Source: Streptomyces sp. JHA26 (GTDB taxonomy: Bacteria > Actinomycetota > Actinomycetes > Streptomycetales > Streptomycetaceae). From it: DNA of 64,000 nt. Below are positions 35,801-44,640 of the stretch, in pieces. Within the stretch, counting starts at the first letter, position 1. The number at the start of each line of letters is the position of its first letter. The translations under genes and the position numbers were made by a program. The stretch covers positions 124,001-188,000 of the forward strand of contig NZ_BDJC01000003.1 in assembly GCF_002005565.1 (NCBI RefSeq), written 5' to 3'. The notes beneath the pieces are model-generated. The model saw nothing but the letters and a program-made list of their open reading frames with translations. It was not told where the DNA came from and made no database searches.

Positions 35801-38213
35801 TCTGGTGCCGACAGCCCTCAGCGACGCCCAGAAGGCGAAGTTCCCCCACCTGAAGGACGGCACCGCCTGGTCCGTCGACCCGCGTGACCGGGACCGGGTG
35901 CGGGAGGCGCTGCGCGGCCAGCTCGTCGCCACGCAGCGGGCCGCCAACGGCGCGCTGCTCGCGGCGACGGGTGTCCAGATCCCCGGCGTGCTGGACGACC
36001 TCTACGGCGCGGCGCGCAAGGCCCGCCTCGGGCCCGTCTTCGACCACCGGGGCAGGCCCACCCTGTCCGTCTGGGCCCCGACCGCCAAGAGCGTGTCCCT
36101 CGAGCTGGACGGCCGGCGCGTACCCATGCGCCGGGACGGCGGCACGGGTGTCTGGTCGGTGACCGGATCCCGCGCCTGGAAGGGCAAGCCGTACCGGTAC
36201 GCCGTCACGGTGTGGGCCCCGACGGTCCGCAGGACCGTCACCAACAAGGTCACCGACCCGTACTCCGTGGCACTGACGGCCGACTCCGCACACAGTCTCG
36301 TCGTCGATCTGAAGGACAGGTCCCTGGCGCCCGCGGGATGGTCCGGGCTGGACAAACCCCCGGCCGTTCCGCTCAAGGACGCGCAGATCCAGGAACTGCA
36401 CGTACGTGACCACTCCGTGGAGGACTCGACCGTCCCGGCGGCTGAGCGGGGCACGTACACCGCCTTCACCGAGAAGAACTCGGCGGGCAGCAGGCACCTC
36501 CGTGCTCTGGCCGAGGCCGGCACCTCGTACGTGCACCTGCTCCCGGTCTTCGACTTCTCGACCGTTCCGGAGAAGGCCGCCGACCGGGCCGTCCCCGGAT
36601 GCGACCTGGCCTCCTACCCGGCCGACTCCGACAAGCAGCAGGAGTGCGTGGCGAAGACGGCCGCCGAGGACGCCTACAACTGGGGCTACGACCCCTACCA
36701 CTTCACCGTCCCCGAGGGCTCCTACTCCAGTGACCCGGACGGGACACGGCGCACGGTCGAGTTCCGCAGGATGGTCAAGGCGCTCAACGAGGACGGCCTG
36801 CGGGTCGTGATGGACGTGGTCTACAACCACACCGTCGCGAGCGGCCAGGCCGACGCCTCGGTCCTCGACAAGGTGGTGCCCGGCTACTACCACCGGCTGC
36901 TCGCCGACGGCTCGGTCGCCACTTCGACCTGCTGCGCCAACACGGCTCCCGAGAACGCCATGATGGGCAAGCTCGTCGTGGACTCGGTCGTCACCTGGGC
37001 CAAGGAGTACAAGGTCGACGGGTTCCGCTTCGACCTCATGGGCCACCACCCGAAGGCCAACATCCTCGCGGTCAGGAAGGCCCTCGACGAGCTGACCCTC
37101 GCCAAGGACGGCGTCGACGGCAAGAAGATCATCCTGTACGGGGAGGGCTGGAACTTCGGCGAGGTCGCCGACGACGCCCGCTTCGAGCAGGCCACGCAGG
37201 AGAACATGGCCGGCACCGGCGTCGCCACCTTCTCCGACCGGGCCCGCGACGCCGTGCGCGGCGGCTCCCCCTTCGACGCCGACCCCGACGTGCAGGGCTT
37301 CGCCTCCGGCCTGTACACCGACCCCAACTCCTCGAAGGACAACGGCACCGAGGCCGAGCAGAAGGCCCGCCTGCTGCACTACCAGGACCTGATCAAGGTG
37401 GGGCTGACGGGCAATCTCCGGCAGTACCGTTTCATCGACACCAGCGGCAAGGAGGTCACCGGCTCCCAGGTCGACTACAACGGCGCCCCCGCCGGATACG
37501 CCGCGGCCCCGGGCGACGCCCTCGCCTACGCCGACGCCCACGACAACGAGTCCCTGTTCGACGCCCTCGCCTACAAGCTGCCGGCGGGCACGTCCGCCGA
37601 CGACCGGGCCCGCATGCAGGTCCTCGCCATGGCGACGGCCACCCTCTCGCAGGGCCCGGCGCTCTCCCAGGCGGGCACCGACCTGCTGCGTTCGAAATCC
37701 CTGGACCGCAACTCCTTCGAGAGTGGTGACTGGTTCAACGCGATCCACTGGAACTGCGCGGACGGCAACGGCTTCGGCCGCGGGCTGCCGTCGGCTGCCG
37801 ACAACCAGGACAAGTGGACCTACGCGGCACCCCTGCTGACCTCGGTGAAGGTCGGCTGCCCGCAGATCACCGGCGCCTCGGCCGCGTACCGGGACCTGCT
37901 GAGGATCCGTACGACGGAGAAGACCTTCTCCCTCGACACGGCCGCGCAGGTGCAGTCGGCACTCTCCTTCCCGCTCTCCGGGAAGGACGAGACACCCGGC
38001 GTGATCACCATGAGACTGGGTGACCTGGTCGTGGTCTTCAACGCCACGCCCGACCGGCAGTCCCAGCGGCTGACGGAACCGGGCGGAGGCACCTACCGGC
38101 TGCATCCGGTGCAGGCCGCCGGTGCTGACCGCGTGGTCAGGACGGCCACCTACACGAAGAGCACCAGCACCTTCGAGGTGCCGGGCCGCACCGTGGCGGT
38201 CTTCACGCGCTGA
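32805..38213 (+). CDS. secreted bifunctional alpha-amylase/pullulanase (two GH13 domains)
   Basis: 1802 aa. A basic N-terminus ([10 protein letters not shown]) and a hydrophobic core ending AAAA form the signal. Domain order: GH13 amylase barrel (~70-555; [22 protein letters not shown]), Ig-like, two CBM41/PUD (~725-915), pullulanase N-terminal module, and a GH13_14-type alpha-1,6-glucosidase domain (~1100-1800; [10 protein letters not shown], nucleophile [10 protein letters not shown], acid/base [20 protein letters not shown]). It matches the large amylase/dextrinase next to mal genes in S. coelicolor. The GTG at 32805 overlaps the stop of the preceding paralogue (GTGA) with GGAAGGA upstream, so the two are cotranscribed. 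Confidence 0.93.
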   Translation: MIGSLPDRRGRRRRRGRPGGTNHGTVPGPTAGPTTMAAAVVVAALLATALGTPQQAAAAPRPPGPPSDARLVAEPARHDLTREQAYFLLPDRFANGSRANDRGGLGGDRTATGFDPTDKGFYQGGDLRGLIKKLDYIKGLGTTAIWMAPIFKNKPVQGGGESAGYHGYWITDFTRVDPHFGTNAELAELIDKAHAKGMKVFFDVITNHTADTVTNVEKTYGYRSKGAFPYLDTEGRPFDDSSRMGKVDRDSFPYTPVVNEDEADAKVPAWLNDPTMYHNRGDSTFVGESGLYGDHTGLDDLWTERPEVVEGLEKIYQRWVRDFDVDGFRVDTVRNVDMPFWTQWATAIDAYAAKRGREDFFVFGETLSSDPAVTAPYVTEGRLDATLDFPLQNAIRGYASQDKSASTLSGVLAQDYRYTTDKANAYEQVTFLGNHDMGRIGSFVSQDNPGAGDAELLRRDRFAHELMFLSRGNPVIYAGDEQGFTGPGGDKGARQTLFASKVPEYLDDDQIGTERTHASDAYDPAHPLYRSIARLSELTKRHPALRDGVQEERYADDGPGVYAFSRTDAKQRVEYVVAVNNAAKARTVGVPTYTAGMDFRGVYGSSARVRSGADRKVRVEVPPLSAVVLKAARPLATPATGPSVSVRAPAAGATGDVEVSAEVDGGGLNRVVFAAQVGNGPWRTLGSADHAPYRVTQHLPDTVRAGTPLRYKAVVVDHAGRTASDTAATTAGQPPTPEKPSAVDRPYAVVHYRRTDGDYDGWQLKSSAGTADFTGRDAYGAFAWVKLDDGAGDVSYTVEKDGDADGPRRTLEAAKTGEVWIEQGEDGQAVTAPEGVYPPQDEKKAVLHYHRADGDYDGWGLHTWTGAANPTDWSKPLQPVGRDSFGVTFEIPLADGATSLSYIIHKGDEKDIASDRSLDFATYGKDVWLIGGTADYLLPTVGSAPDLDLGASKAQWIDADTVVWNVKATDATSQQLVYAPKGDITVKDGALSHEGHWLRLVPTALSDAQKAKFPHLKDGTAWSVDPRDRDRVREALRGQLVATQRAANGALLAATGVQIPGVLDDLYGAARKARLGPVFDHRGRPTLSVWAPTAKSVSLELDGRRVPMRRDGGTGVWSVTGSRAWKGKPYRYAVTVWAPTVRRTVTNKVTDPYSVALTADSAHSLVVDLKDRSLAPAGWSGLDKPPAVPLKDAQIQELHVRDHSVEDSTVPAAERGTYTAFTEKNSAGSRHLRALAEAGTSYVHLLPVFDFSTVPEKAADRAVPGCDLASYPADSDKQQECVAKTAAEDAYNWGYDPYHFTVPEGSYSSDPDGTRRTVEFRRMVKALNEDGLRVVMDVVYNHTVASGQADASVLDKVVPGYYHRLLADGSVATSTCCANTAPENAMMGKLVVDSVVTWAKEYKVDGFRFDLMGHHPKANILAVRKALDELTLAKDGVDGKKIILYGEGWNFGEVADDARFEQATQENMAGTGVATFSDRARDAVRGGSPFDADPDVQGFASGLYTDPNSSKDNGTEAEQKARLLHYQDLIKVGLTGNLRQYRFIDTSGKEVTGSQVDYNGAPAGYAAAPGDALAYADAHDNESLFDALAYKLPAGTSADDRARMQVLAMATATLSQGPALSQAGTDLLRSKSLDRNSFESGDWFNAIHWNCADGNGFGRGLPSAADNQDKWTYAAPLLTSVKVGCPQITGASAAYRDLLRIRTTEKTFSLDTAAQVQSALSFPLSGKDETPGVITMRLGDLVVVFNATPDRQSQRLTEPGGGTYRLHPVQAAGADRVVRTATYTKSTSTFEVPGRTVAVFTR
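34141..35026 (+). repeat. near-identical ~890-bp block, copy 2 (gene conversion tract)
   Basis: Partner of 30935-31820. The block sits in the equivalent position of the second gene and keeps reading frame and length; only scattered substitutions are seen, mainly where the two proteins read SADDVY versus GGDKG. Confidence 0.8.
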
Positions 38214-38228
38214 CAGGAAATGACCCAC

Positions 38229-38264
38229 GAAGTGCCCGTACCGGGCTGCCGGTACGGGCACTTC
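38229..38264 (+). terminator. strong terminator after the pullulanase gene
   Basis: Perfect 16-bp inverted repeat GAAGTGCCCGTACCGG / CCGGTACGGGCACTTC with a 4-nt loop, 15 bp after the stop codon. Confidence 0.85.
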
Positions 38265-38545
38265 CGTATGTGGGGCCGGGACCCGGAACGGGGGAGGGAC
38301 GACAGTTTTCGGTCTTGTCGCGGCTGCCTCACTGAGCGCGGCCATGTGTTCGTTTATCGACGGCAACGCGGCCTGGTGGCAGGAGTAAGACATGCCGCTT
38401 TATCCGGCAGTAACCTTGCCGGCTTCGCGGGTTCATCCGTCCGGCTGTGTCCTGTCATCCTGCGGTGTGATGTCGGCTCTGGCCGCTGAGCTGCGTGTTC
38501 ATGAGGAGCCGTGTCTCCTGGGTTCATTGAAACCGGCACCGCAAG
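38265..38545. other. non-coding spacer
   Basis: About 280 bp between the pullulanase terminator and the operator of the tendamistat-like gene. No frame here has a convincing start, ribosome site and codon bias; I see no RNA gene or repeat in it. Confidence 0.5.
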
Positions 38546-38572
38546 TTGCTGGAACTTGCCGCAATGTTTTTC
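38546..38572 (+). promoter_or_regulatory. malE-type operator upstream of the inhibitor-protein gene
   Basis: The 27-bp block matches 21296-21322 upstream of malE at all but six positions: TTGCNGNAANTTGCCGCAA followed by NGTNTTTC. GAAACC and CCGCAAG lie just before it. The site is 64 bp before the start codon, a suitable position for a regulator. Confidence 0.65.
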
Positions 38573-38635
38573 ATGCCCCTGCCGGGCCCCCGTACTCTGA
38601 GGACGTCCGTTCAGTAAGTGAAGGGGAGCACTCTG

Positions 38636-38965
38636 ATGAAGCGGTTTGTGCGTTCAACTTTCGTGACGTGCGCGATGGCTCTGGCCCTGGCAACGCCCGC
38701 CACGGTGGCCCACGCCGAGTCCCAGGAGAGTGCGGGGAACCAGACCCCCGCACCCGCGTGCCTGACGTACAGCCCGGGATGGCGCTACACGTTCGTGATC
38801 AACGACTGCTCGACCGCCCACAGGGTGAAGGTCCTGTACGGCGACGGAATGGACGTCCCCTGCCAGGAGGTGGCCCCGCGGAACTGGTTCACCTTCCCGG
38901 GCTACGGAACCGAGGGGAACACGATCGAGGGCATCGTCCTGTGCGACCACGCCGACGGTGCCTGA
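38636..38965 (+). CDS. secreted tendamistat-family alpha-amylase inhibitor
   Basis: 109 aa. Signal peptide to about residue 27 (cleavage after VAHA), mature part ~82 residues. It has APACLTYSPGWRYTFVIN and KVLYGDGMDVPCQEVAP, which parallel tendamistat and its Streptomyces relatives. The Trp-Arg-Tyr triplet that tendamistat inserts into the amylase active site is present, and so are four cysteines in the family spacing for two disulfides. GGGGAG stands eight bases before the ATG. The gene is monocistronic with its own terminator. Its predicted role is a secreted proteinaceous inhibitor of foreign alpha-amylases; the low-similarity C-terminal third leaves potency open. Confidence 0.85.
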   Translation: MKRFVRSTFVTCAMALALATPATVAHAESQESAGNQTPAPACLTYSPGWRYTFVINDCSTAHRVKVLYGDGMDVPCQEVAPRNWFTFPGYGTEGNTIEGIVLCDHADGA

Positions 38966-38989
38966 CCGCGCGGTCGCACGGCGGAGCGG

Positions 38990-39026
38990 GCGTGCGCTCC
39001 CGGCCTGTCGGGAGCGCACGCTTTTT
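38990..39026 (+). terminator. rho-independent terminator after the tendamistat-like gene
   Basis: Perfect 13-bp inverted repeat GCGTGCGCTCCCG / CGGGAGCGCACGC, 6-nt loop, followed by TTTTT (39022-39026). Confidence 0.92.
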
Positions 39027-39114
39027 GCACTTGCTGCAGCGGCCCCGATCACTGGGCGCACTCCGCCGTGTGCGGACGGCAGTGAGCTCGCGACAGGGAG
39101 GGGACCTGCCACTT

Positions 39115-39445
39115 CCACCGGAGCGAACCTCGCTCGCCCTCCGGGCCGGCCCGGCCCCTGTGAGGGCACACCAGCCAGGTGTTGCCGGCCCAGGCCACTG
39201 AGCTGGAGTTCTTGGCGGCAGAAGTCGTTGTAAGCGTTACCGCAGTACCCCGCGACGAACCCGACGATCGGGTCGAGGTAGCGGAAGCCTTCCAGCTCAC
39301 CGTCAAAGGGGTTGCGGAAGTCCTGCCGGAGGGTGGCGAAGTCCCGCTGTCCGCGCTTCCCCTGGAAGCCGTCGGGCAGCCGGCCCTCGAACTCCTCGGC
39401 GGAGGCGCTGAGGTAGGGACTGTTGATGAAGGCCCCGTCAAGCAC
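39115..39445 (-). pseudogene. uncharacterised ORF, probably a gene fragment
   Basis: From a GTG at 39445 the minus strand reads a protein-like sequence (DGAFINSPYLSASAEEFEG, FRNPFDGELEGFRYLDPIVGF, YCGNAYNDFC) with good codon bias for about 100 residues. After that the frame becomes low-quality antisense to the terminator and inhibitor gene. No ribosome site precedes the GTG. I do not recognise the family. It looks like the remnant of a larger gene, but a short functional protein cannot be excluded. Confidence 0.35.
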
Positions 39446-39511
39446 CGCGCCCGACGTGATCGTGGATCATCTGATCCGCCGGCGGCACGTCGTTCGCGGT
39501 GTTCGCCGTAC

Positions 39512-41242
39512 CTATCCAGCACCTGAGCGGAGAGCGTCGTCCAGGACGTCACGCAGTGCCCAGTAGGCGGGTTTCGCCTCGTACGCCGCGTCCCAGGGAA
39601 GAGCGTTTCCCGGACTCGGGGGATAGTGCCGCAGGTCGGCCGTGGAGCCGTACTTGTCGGTGAAACCCCAGGTCGAGAACGAGGTGCAGTTGGGTTCTTC
39701 GCCGCAGACTGCGAGTTTCCCCGCCAACTGGCGGGCCTGGATGTCCTCTTCGTCCTCGTCGACGAGGACGTCCGCCTCCGAGACCCGGGCCTTCAGGCCG
39801 AGCCCGGCCAAAGCCCGGACCTTGCGTCGGAGGACCTCGGGGTCGGTACGGTCGCCGACGGCGTATTCGTGGTCCTGGAAACCGACGCCATCGATCGGAA
39901 CGCCCCGCTCCTTCAACCGGATCAGCAGCGCGTAGAGGGCGTCCCAGCGTGGACCGTCCTCCTCCACCCCGTACTCGTTGAGGTACAGCACCGCGTGCGG
40001 GTCGGCCTCGCGGGCAGCACGGAAGGCGATGTCGATGTACTGCTCACCCATCGCTTCGAACCACAACTGTGGCCGCACGCCCCGGTTGCCGTTGGAGTAG
40101 TCCTCATCCTCGTCGGACACGGGCTCGTTCACCACGTCCCATTCCGCCACCTTCCCCCGGAAGTGGCCCGCTACCGCGCGTATGTGCTCCACCATGACGC
40201 GCCTGCGTTGTTCGCGCGTCATCTCGGCACGCATCCATGCGGGCAGGGCTTCGAACCAGACGAGGGTGTGGCCGTGCACCTTCATCCTGTTGGCCTCGGC
40301 GAAGTCCACCAAGGTATCCCCTTCCGCGAACGCGAACACGCCGCGTCGAGGCTGGACGAACTGCGGCTTGAAGTCGTTCTCCGGCGTAAGCATGGAGAAC
40401 TCCTCACCCGCCGTCCGCCGGTAGGCGCTGTCCGTCAGCAAGGGGCCCGCGGCCAGGGCGGTTCCCATACGGATCGGGCGTGGGAGAACCGCCGCCAGAT
40501 CACGCATCGCATCGCTGGACCGGGGCGCTCGCAGGCCGGGCGCGTCCACGACGGACATCCGGCCCCGTCCCAGTGACCGCGCGTGGAGATCGCTGAGGGT
40601 CCAGCCCTTCCCGCGGGCTCCCGCATCCGCGCCGAACCAGATGCGGCCACTGCCGAAGACGTCCCGCGCGGGAACGGTTCCCACGACCCTGCCGTCGGCC
40701 TCCAGCACAAGCCTGTTCGCGCGGACTTCGACGGCGAGGCGGACTTCGAGCCCCAGGCCGCTCCCGAAGGTCCGGGTCAGCGCAGGTCTGTCGGAGCCCC
40801 CGTCCCAGCGGTCGATCCGGAGTCTCCCGCCGACCACGCCGATGCGCACGCCGCGCCGTTCGTAGCGCCATTCGTCGTAGATGACCGGCGTCTCACCGTA
40901 CAGATGCAGGTAGGCACCCGTGTCATCCGTGCGCCGCAGGCCGGCTTCGATCCGGACATCCCCTCGGAACACCATGTGGGGACCGCGCAGGTTCACCGGT
41001 GGGTTCGGCTGTCCGCCGGTACCGTCCTGGCGTGTGATGCGCCGGTCGAGGGGTGTGACCCGTACCCCTGTGTGCGTGGGCTTCCCGCCGGCGAAGTGAG
41101 CCCAGTCCCTGCCGTTCAGGAGGTCCTCCACAGGTCCCCCCGCGGGCGCGGAGGTGCCGGCACGGTCCCCCGGGACACCAGCGACCAAGGCACACACAAC
41201 CGCGATGGCAGCGCTCTTTCGAAACCGCATGAACAGCAGCAC
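39512..41242 (-). CDS. secreted GH10-type endo-xylanase with N-terminal concanavalin-like module
   Basis: 576 aa. Signal peptide ~1-30; residues ~45-215 look like a beta-sandwich carbohydrate or laminin-G-type module (LHLYGETPVIYDEWRYERRG). Residues ~250-570 are a GH10 barrel: ENDFKPQFVQPRRGVFAF, VHGHTLVWFEALPAWM, acid/base WDVVNEPVSDE, YLNEYGVEEDGPRWD, nucleophile in ARVSEADVLVD (usual form TELD), and STWGFTDKYG. The substrate is probably xylan or a related beta-glucan. The GTG at 41242 has GAGGA at good spacing; an ATG at 41230 is possible. It is unrelated to the alpha-glucan genes upstream. Confidence 0.85.
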   Translation of the reverse strand: MLLFMRFRKSAAIAVVCALVAGVPGDRAGTSAPAGGPVEDLLNGRDWAHFAGGKPTHTGVRVTPLDRRITRQDGTGGQPNPPVNLRGPHMVFRGDVRIEAGLRRTDDTGAYLHLYGETPVIYDEWRYERRGVRIGVVGGRLRIDRWDGGSDRPALTRTFGSGLGLEVRLAVEVRANRLVLEADGRVVGTVPARDVFGSGRIWFGADAGARGKGWTLSDLHARSLGRGRMSVVDAPGLRAPRSSDAMRDLAAVLPRPIRMGTALAAGPLLTDSAYRRTAGEEFSMLTPENDFKPQFVQPRRGVFAFAEGDTLVDFAEANRMKVHGHTLVWFEALPAWMRAEMTREQRRRVMVEHIRAVAGHFRGKVAEWDVVNEPVSDEDEDYSNGNRGVRPQLWFEAMGEQYIDIAFRAAREADPHAVLYLNEYGVEEDGPRWDALYALLIRLKERGVPIDGVGFQDHEYAVGDRTDPEVLRRKVRALAGLGLKARVSEADVLVDEDEEDIQARQLAGKLAVCGEEPNCTSFSTWGFTDKYGSTADLRHYPPSPGNALPWDAAYEAKPAYWALRDVLDDALRSGAG

Positions 41243-41449
41243 TCCGTATCCTCGGCCCGTCTTCCGACGGCATCGCCGCCCTCAGCCACACCGTCACCGA
41301 GCACCGCCCTCCCCAGCCGCGGCAAGAACGGTGCGCAACCGATCGCGCCGCCCCGCTGTGACTGATCGCCATTGTTTCAGGTGCGAGTGAGGGACCGTCG
41401 GCCGAGGACCGTTCGGGAACGACGGCCGGAGAGCGGTCGGTACGGTCGG

Positions 41450-41563
41450 CGAGTACGGGCTCCCCTCCCGGCAGATCGAAGAACTCAAGGTGTGGGCGCT
41501 GGAGCGGGCGGAGGATCTGGGTGCGCGGATCCATGACGAGAACGCCTGGGGCGAGGGCGCGGA
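41450..41563 (+). pseudogene. 3' fragment of an AbiEii-type nucleotidyltransferase gene
   Basis: The DNA matches the last ~90 bases of the intact gene at 62418-63077 (SRQIDELKAWALE...WAEDLGARIHDENA), with the stop replaced by TGG. Only the tail is present. Together with the 5' part at 44166-44402 it could represent the two ends of one disrupted copy. Confidence 0.7.
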
Positions 41564-41580
41564 AACAGGAACGGTCTGGG

Positions 41581-41991
41581 TCAGCGGGCGTTGCTCCAGC
41601 CGCCTGTGCCGGCGGAGTACGAGTCGAGCAGGTCCACCACGAAGACCAGGGTCGAGCCCGCCGGGATCAACGGCGAGGGCGACTGGTTGCCGTAGCCGAG
41701 ACGCGGGGGAACGACGATCTCGCGCCGACCGCCGACCCTCATCCCCCTCAACCCCCGGTCCCAGCCCTTGATGACCCTGCCGCTGCCCAGGGCGAACTTG
41801 AAGGGCTGGTCACGGTCCCAGGAGGAGTCGAACTCCTTCCCGGTCTCGAAGGTCACCCCGACGTAGTGGACCCTGACCACCGTGCCCGGCTTCACCTCGG
41901 CCCCGTCCCCGACGATCAGGTCCCGGACGGTCAGTTCGGCAGGCGCAGCGCCCTTCGGGAGGTCGACCTCGGGCTTCGTCAGTTCACTCAT
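41581..41991 (-). CDS. FKBP-type peptidyl-prolyl cis-trans isomerase
   Basis: 136 aa, a single FKBP domain: VRVHYVGVTFETGKEFDSSW, GSGRVIKGWDRGLRGMRVGG and PPRLGYGNQSPSPLIPAGSTLVFVVDLL cover the active-site pocket and carry the expected aromatic residues. No signal peptide; cytoplasmic. The domain lies between remnants of mobile DNA but looks intact, so it is probably a working accessory copy. The ATG at 41991 has GGAA upstream. Confidence 0.92.
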   Translation of the reverse strand: MSELTKPEVDLPKGAAPAELTVRDLIVGDGAEVKPGTVVRVHYVGVTFETGKEFDSSWDRDQPFKFALGSGRVIKGWDRGLRGMRVGGRREIVVPPRLGYGNQSPSPLIPAGSTLVFVVDLLDSYSAGTGGWSNAR

Positions 41992-42243
41992 CGCAGTTCC
42001 GTCACTCTCCGTCGCAGACCCTCGTGCGGGCCGGCCCGGCCCATGGACACTCCATGCGGCAGAGGATCACGCTAACGCGCATGCCGGTTTCCGGAGCGCA
42101 CCGGATCAGCGGCCGCGCATGGCGGTCCGTCGCACGGCCGGCGCACGAACCCTCGCACACTCGGGCGGGACGCGGTGGCTCGGGTTGCACGGCAGCCGCC
42201 CGGGCGGGAAGCGGCGCAGAGGGTCAGGGCCGACGCGCGCCGT

Positions 42244-42352
42244 TCAGTCGACTGCGTCGAGTCGCGCCGCCGTCCGCAGGTCCCTGAACGACGAGATGAC
42301 CTCGGTCACGCCGTGCCGCAGGGGCATCTCCGGCTGCCCGCCGAGCCAGGGT
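42244..42352 (-). pseudogene. C-terminal remnant resembling a sugar-nucleotide epimerase
   Basis: The last ~34 codons of a minus-strand frame read LGGQPEMPLRHGVTEVISSF, which resembles the closing LGWRPEVPLREG...TVxWFR of NAD-dependent epimerase/dehydratases. It follows directly on the IS3 fragment, as if the element inserted into the gene and both then decayed. Confidence 0.4.
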
Positions 42353-42359
42353 CTTTGAG

Positions 42360-42620
42360 AAGTGATCGGGCCTTGTCCCCGGGGAGTGGACACCTGTTCG
42401 TAGGCGATCGGTGCCTGGTGTCCGTTCGTCGAGTGTCGTCGGCGGGTGTTGTAGCGGGTGGTCCAGCGGAAAACCGTCAGGCGGCAGGCGAGGGCTCCGT
42501 CGAAGCGGCGGGCGCCACGGAGCGTTTCGTGTTTGAGGGTCGCGTTGAACGACTCGGCGAGAGCGTTGTCCGCGCTGGTGCCGACCGCGCCCGTGGACTG
42601 CTCAAGGCGTTCCGTGTCCT
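42360..42620 (-). pseudogene. IS3-family transposase (OrfB) C-terminal fragment
   Basis: The minus strand encodes GTSADNALAESFNATLKHE and WTTRYNTRRRHSTNGHQAP, characteristic of the integrase-core end of IS3-family OrfB (the DDE glutamate lies in ALAES). The upstream DDE residues and OrfA are missing and no terminal repeats are seen, so it is inactive. Confidence 0.75.
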
Positions 42621-42844
42621 CATGTCCACGTTCGCGGTGGCTGATGCGCGACGCAGATGAATGGAGTGCCGAGGAGCTCGTCCTCACGCCTGGCGCGACT
42701 TGTCGTAGACGCCAACGCCCTCGGTGCGTCGAAGAGTGAATCATCGAGGATTTCTGAGTTCACTCGGGCGTAAGCCGGGAGCCTCCGTCGAATCGGTGAT
42801 CGGCGGAGGTTCCCAGGTGTTCGACGGCAACGGTGACGGCAACG

Positions 42845-43039
42845 TCAGCGGACAACTGCTGTGGCGGGCGAGTCGTCAGGGCCGTCGTTGGTTGGGTTGA
42901 GGGCGATGCCGAGGGTGTCGATGGCTTGGCGTTGCAGGTGGAGTCGGACGTGGGCACAGGCGCCGGTTGCGACGCCGATGTGGGCGTGGCCGAGTCGCTC
43001 GTTCTCCACCCTTCCTGTTCCTGACGTTCCGTCAGGCAA
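42845..43039 (-). pseudogene. tyrosine recombinase (phage integrase) C-terminal remnant
   Basis: The frame reads ENERLGHAHIGVATGACAHV then RLHLQRQAIDTLG, the end of a tyrosine recombinase: the RLGH box is kept, but the catalytic Tyr of the usual TxxxYxHV is Cys. Only ~60 residues remain. It lies close to one of the direct repeats at 43213, so it may be the relic of the enzyme that mobilised this region. Confidence 0.6.
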
Positions 43040-43212
43040 GTCGGCATCTGATCAGCATCAGTCCCCGAACTGTCCGAGACGGCTACCCGGACAAGCGCCT
43101 GGTCCGCGGCGTCACCACAGCCTGCCTCGCACAGAAGCCCAGGCGGGAAGCCTGCTCGGTACGGTGCACGATGTTCTGCAAGGTCTTCGACCGGGAGGCG
43201 TGCCCGTGTACG

Positions 43213-43327
43213 GTGAAGACCGCCCTTGACCTGCACAAAGCAGGCAGGGAGCCGTCTTCCAGGAGCCCAAAGTGCTGCGTACTCCGTTCAAGTCCAAGAT
43301 CTAGCATTTGGGTGTTTTTGCAGGTCA
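43213..43327 (+). repeat. direct repeat, copy A (~115 bp)
   Basis: Matches 55501-55615 at a constant offset of 12288 with few substitutions (core GACCTGCACAAAGCAGGCAG and TTCAAGTCCAAGATCTAGC). Weaker similarity extends about 70 bp upstream, and a partial third copy runs off the right end of the window. An internal CCTGC-acaaa-GCAGG stem is present. The two full copies bracket the riboswitch and metal-acquisition region. Confidence 0.8.
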
Positions 43328-43498
43328 ACGGCTTGATGGCCCCACTCAGGTCAGCAAACGGTCAGCATCGGGCGCGGGAGCGTCCCAGCTTGCTGCCCAG
43401 GTGGCCGCCATGACGGGGACCTGGACACAGGTGCCTGGCTCCCGCTTGGGACGTTCGCTGCGTTACTCGACAGCTCGTCCGCGGCATGCGCTGGCGCC

Positions 43499-43678
43499 AT
43501 GGGCCTCGGCTTCGGCACCGTCGTCATCTCCGGTACCGAGACCGAAGCCGCAGCCGACTCCACTGAGGCGGCCCTCCGCGTGACCTACTGCGTCATGATC
43601 ACCCGCGCCCGCGAGCGGGGCTGGTCCCGGGTCTGCAGGGCAGCCGGTTGCCGCGCCACCCGGGGCCTGCGCGGGTAG
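43499..43678 (+). CDS. small conserved ORF in the duplicated block, copy 1
   Basis: 59 codons starting MGLGFGTVVISGTETEAAAD. The same frame is open in the second copy (61776-61958), with substitutions spread over it, and the block is upstream of the AbiEii-type module both times. No clear ribosome site; it could also be the tail of a degraded longer gene. Function unknown. Confidence 0.3.
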   Translation: MGLGFGTVVISGTETEAAADSTEAALRVTYCVMITRARERGWSRVCRAAGCRATRGLRG

Positions 43679-43807
43679 GCCATGATGTGCCAAGCGCCCA
43701 CTGGGTGAGATGCCCGAGGGAGGGGCGGTCGGCCGCCCGACGCGTACGTACGACAGGGGAGCCCCGTATCCGCCATGCCGTCGCCTCCCGGCAGCGATAC
43801 TGGATGC

Positions 43808-44169
43808 ATGGACTCGACGATCACCGCGCCCCGCGCCGAGGTTCTGCGGGACCGCTACCGCAGCCGACTGCCCGAGCGCTTGCAGGAGCCGGCCGGCCCC
43901 GTCGAGGGCAACGTGGATCTGCCGCTCCACATCGTCTGGTCCGGGCGGACGAGCTACAGCCTGGACCGTCCGAAGTCCCGCATGACGCTCTACCGGACCG
44001 TCCTCGCCGAAGGATGCGCGAGGACCTGGTGACCCTCCTGCACCACCGGCTGCTCACCGAGCAGTGGCCCGTGCTGCGACGCTTGATCAGTCCCTACATC
44101 CGCGAGGTCTGGGAGGACGCTTTCCCCGAGCTGCTCCGCACGGCTCCGGCCGACACGACCGCCGCGTGA
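43808..44169 (+). pseudogene. frameshifted copy of the AbiEii-partner gene
   Basis: Nearly identical to the intact gene at 62059-62421 for 68 codons. A deletion in GAAGGATGCGCGAGG (intact copy GAAGGACTCCGTGAGG, around 44012) then shifts the frame; the downstream sequence still matches in another frame. It is therefore a recent pseudogene. Confidence 0.8.
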
Positions 44170-44402
44170 AGCTCACTCCGCTCCACGAGCGTCTCCTCGC
44201 CGACATCCTCGACATCGGCTCCCCCTACCCTCTGGTCCTCACCGGCGGATACGCCGTGCAGGCCCACGGCCTGGTCGAACGCTCCAGCCGCGACCTCGAC
44301 GTCGCCACAGAGAACCCCGCTCCGATGCAGGAGATCGTCGCCTCACTCACAGCAGGCCTCAGCGCGCGCGGATGGCGGACCACGCACGTCCAGCCCGAAT
44401 GA
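44166..44402 (+). pseudogene. truncated AbiEii-type nucleotidyltransferase, 5' part
   Basis: The first ~75 codons (KLTPLHERLLADILDIGSPY, GGYAVQAHGLVERSSRDLDV) match the intact gene at 62418. Homology ends abruptly after HVQP, where a stop occurs and the riboswitch region begins. The nucleotide-binding GG...DLD motif is present but most of the protein is missing. Confidence 0.85.
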
Positions 44403-44441
44403 TCCGGGCCGCTGGCTGATGCGATGATGTCCGGCGACAGG

Positions 44442-44589
44442 GCGACGACGGTCCGAGGAAGCCGGTGCGAATCCGGCGTGGTCCCGCCACTGTGATCGGT
44501 GAGCGAACCCCGCACGACGCCACTGCCCCGTGAGGGCGGGAAGGCCGGGGCGAGCTGTGACCCGAGAGCCAGGAGACTCACGTCGTCGC
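44442..44589 (+). promoter_or_regulatory. cobalamin riboswitch
   Basis: It contains the conserved core GAGGAAGCCGGTGCGAATCC, GGTCCCGCCACTGT and GAGCCAGGAGACTC of B12 riboswitches. The closing stem P1 is a perfect 9-bp pairing of GCGACGACG (44442-44450) with CGTCGTCGC (44581-44589). It ends about 30 bp before the ribosome site of the [2Fe-2S] protein gene, so cobalamin binding probably represses that gene. Confidence 0.95.
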
Positions 44590-44640
44590 CTCCTCGAAGG
44601 AACCGGGGCGGATCTCCCCGGAGGAGAGGGGTGTTTCGGC

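Noticed and set aside
32634..38393. A ~1900-codon open frame antisense to the amylase/pullulanase gene
   Set aside because: It is a codon-bias shadow: the sense strand encodes complete GH13 and CBM41 domains, while the antisense translation is His/Arg/Val-rich low-complexity sequence with no motifs or ribosome site.
38265..38545. A small gene in the spacer before the tendamistat-like gene
   Set aside because: Short frames on both strands have poor starts, no ribosome site and no recognisable domain.
42244..42744. A complete transposase gene
   Set aside because: Only the C-terminal DDE part of an IS3 OrfB is recognisable; both ends of the open frame are unrelated sequence.
43213..43327. CRISPR-like or tRNA explanation of the direct repeats
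   Set aside because: There are two full copies 12 kb apart with no regular spacers, and no cloverleaf could be folded by eye.
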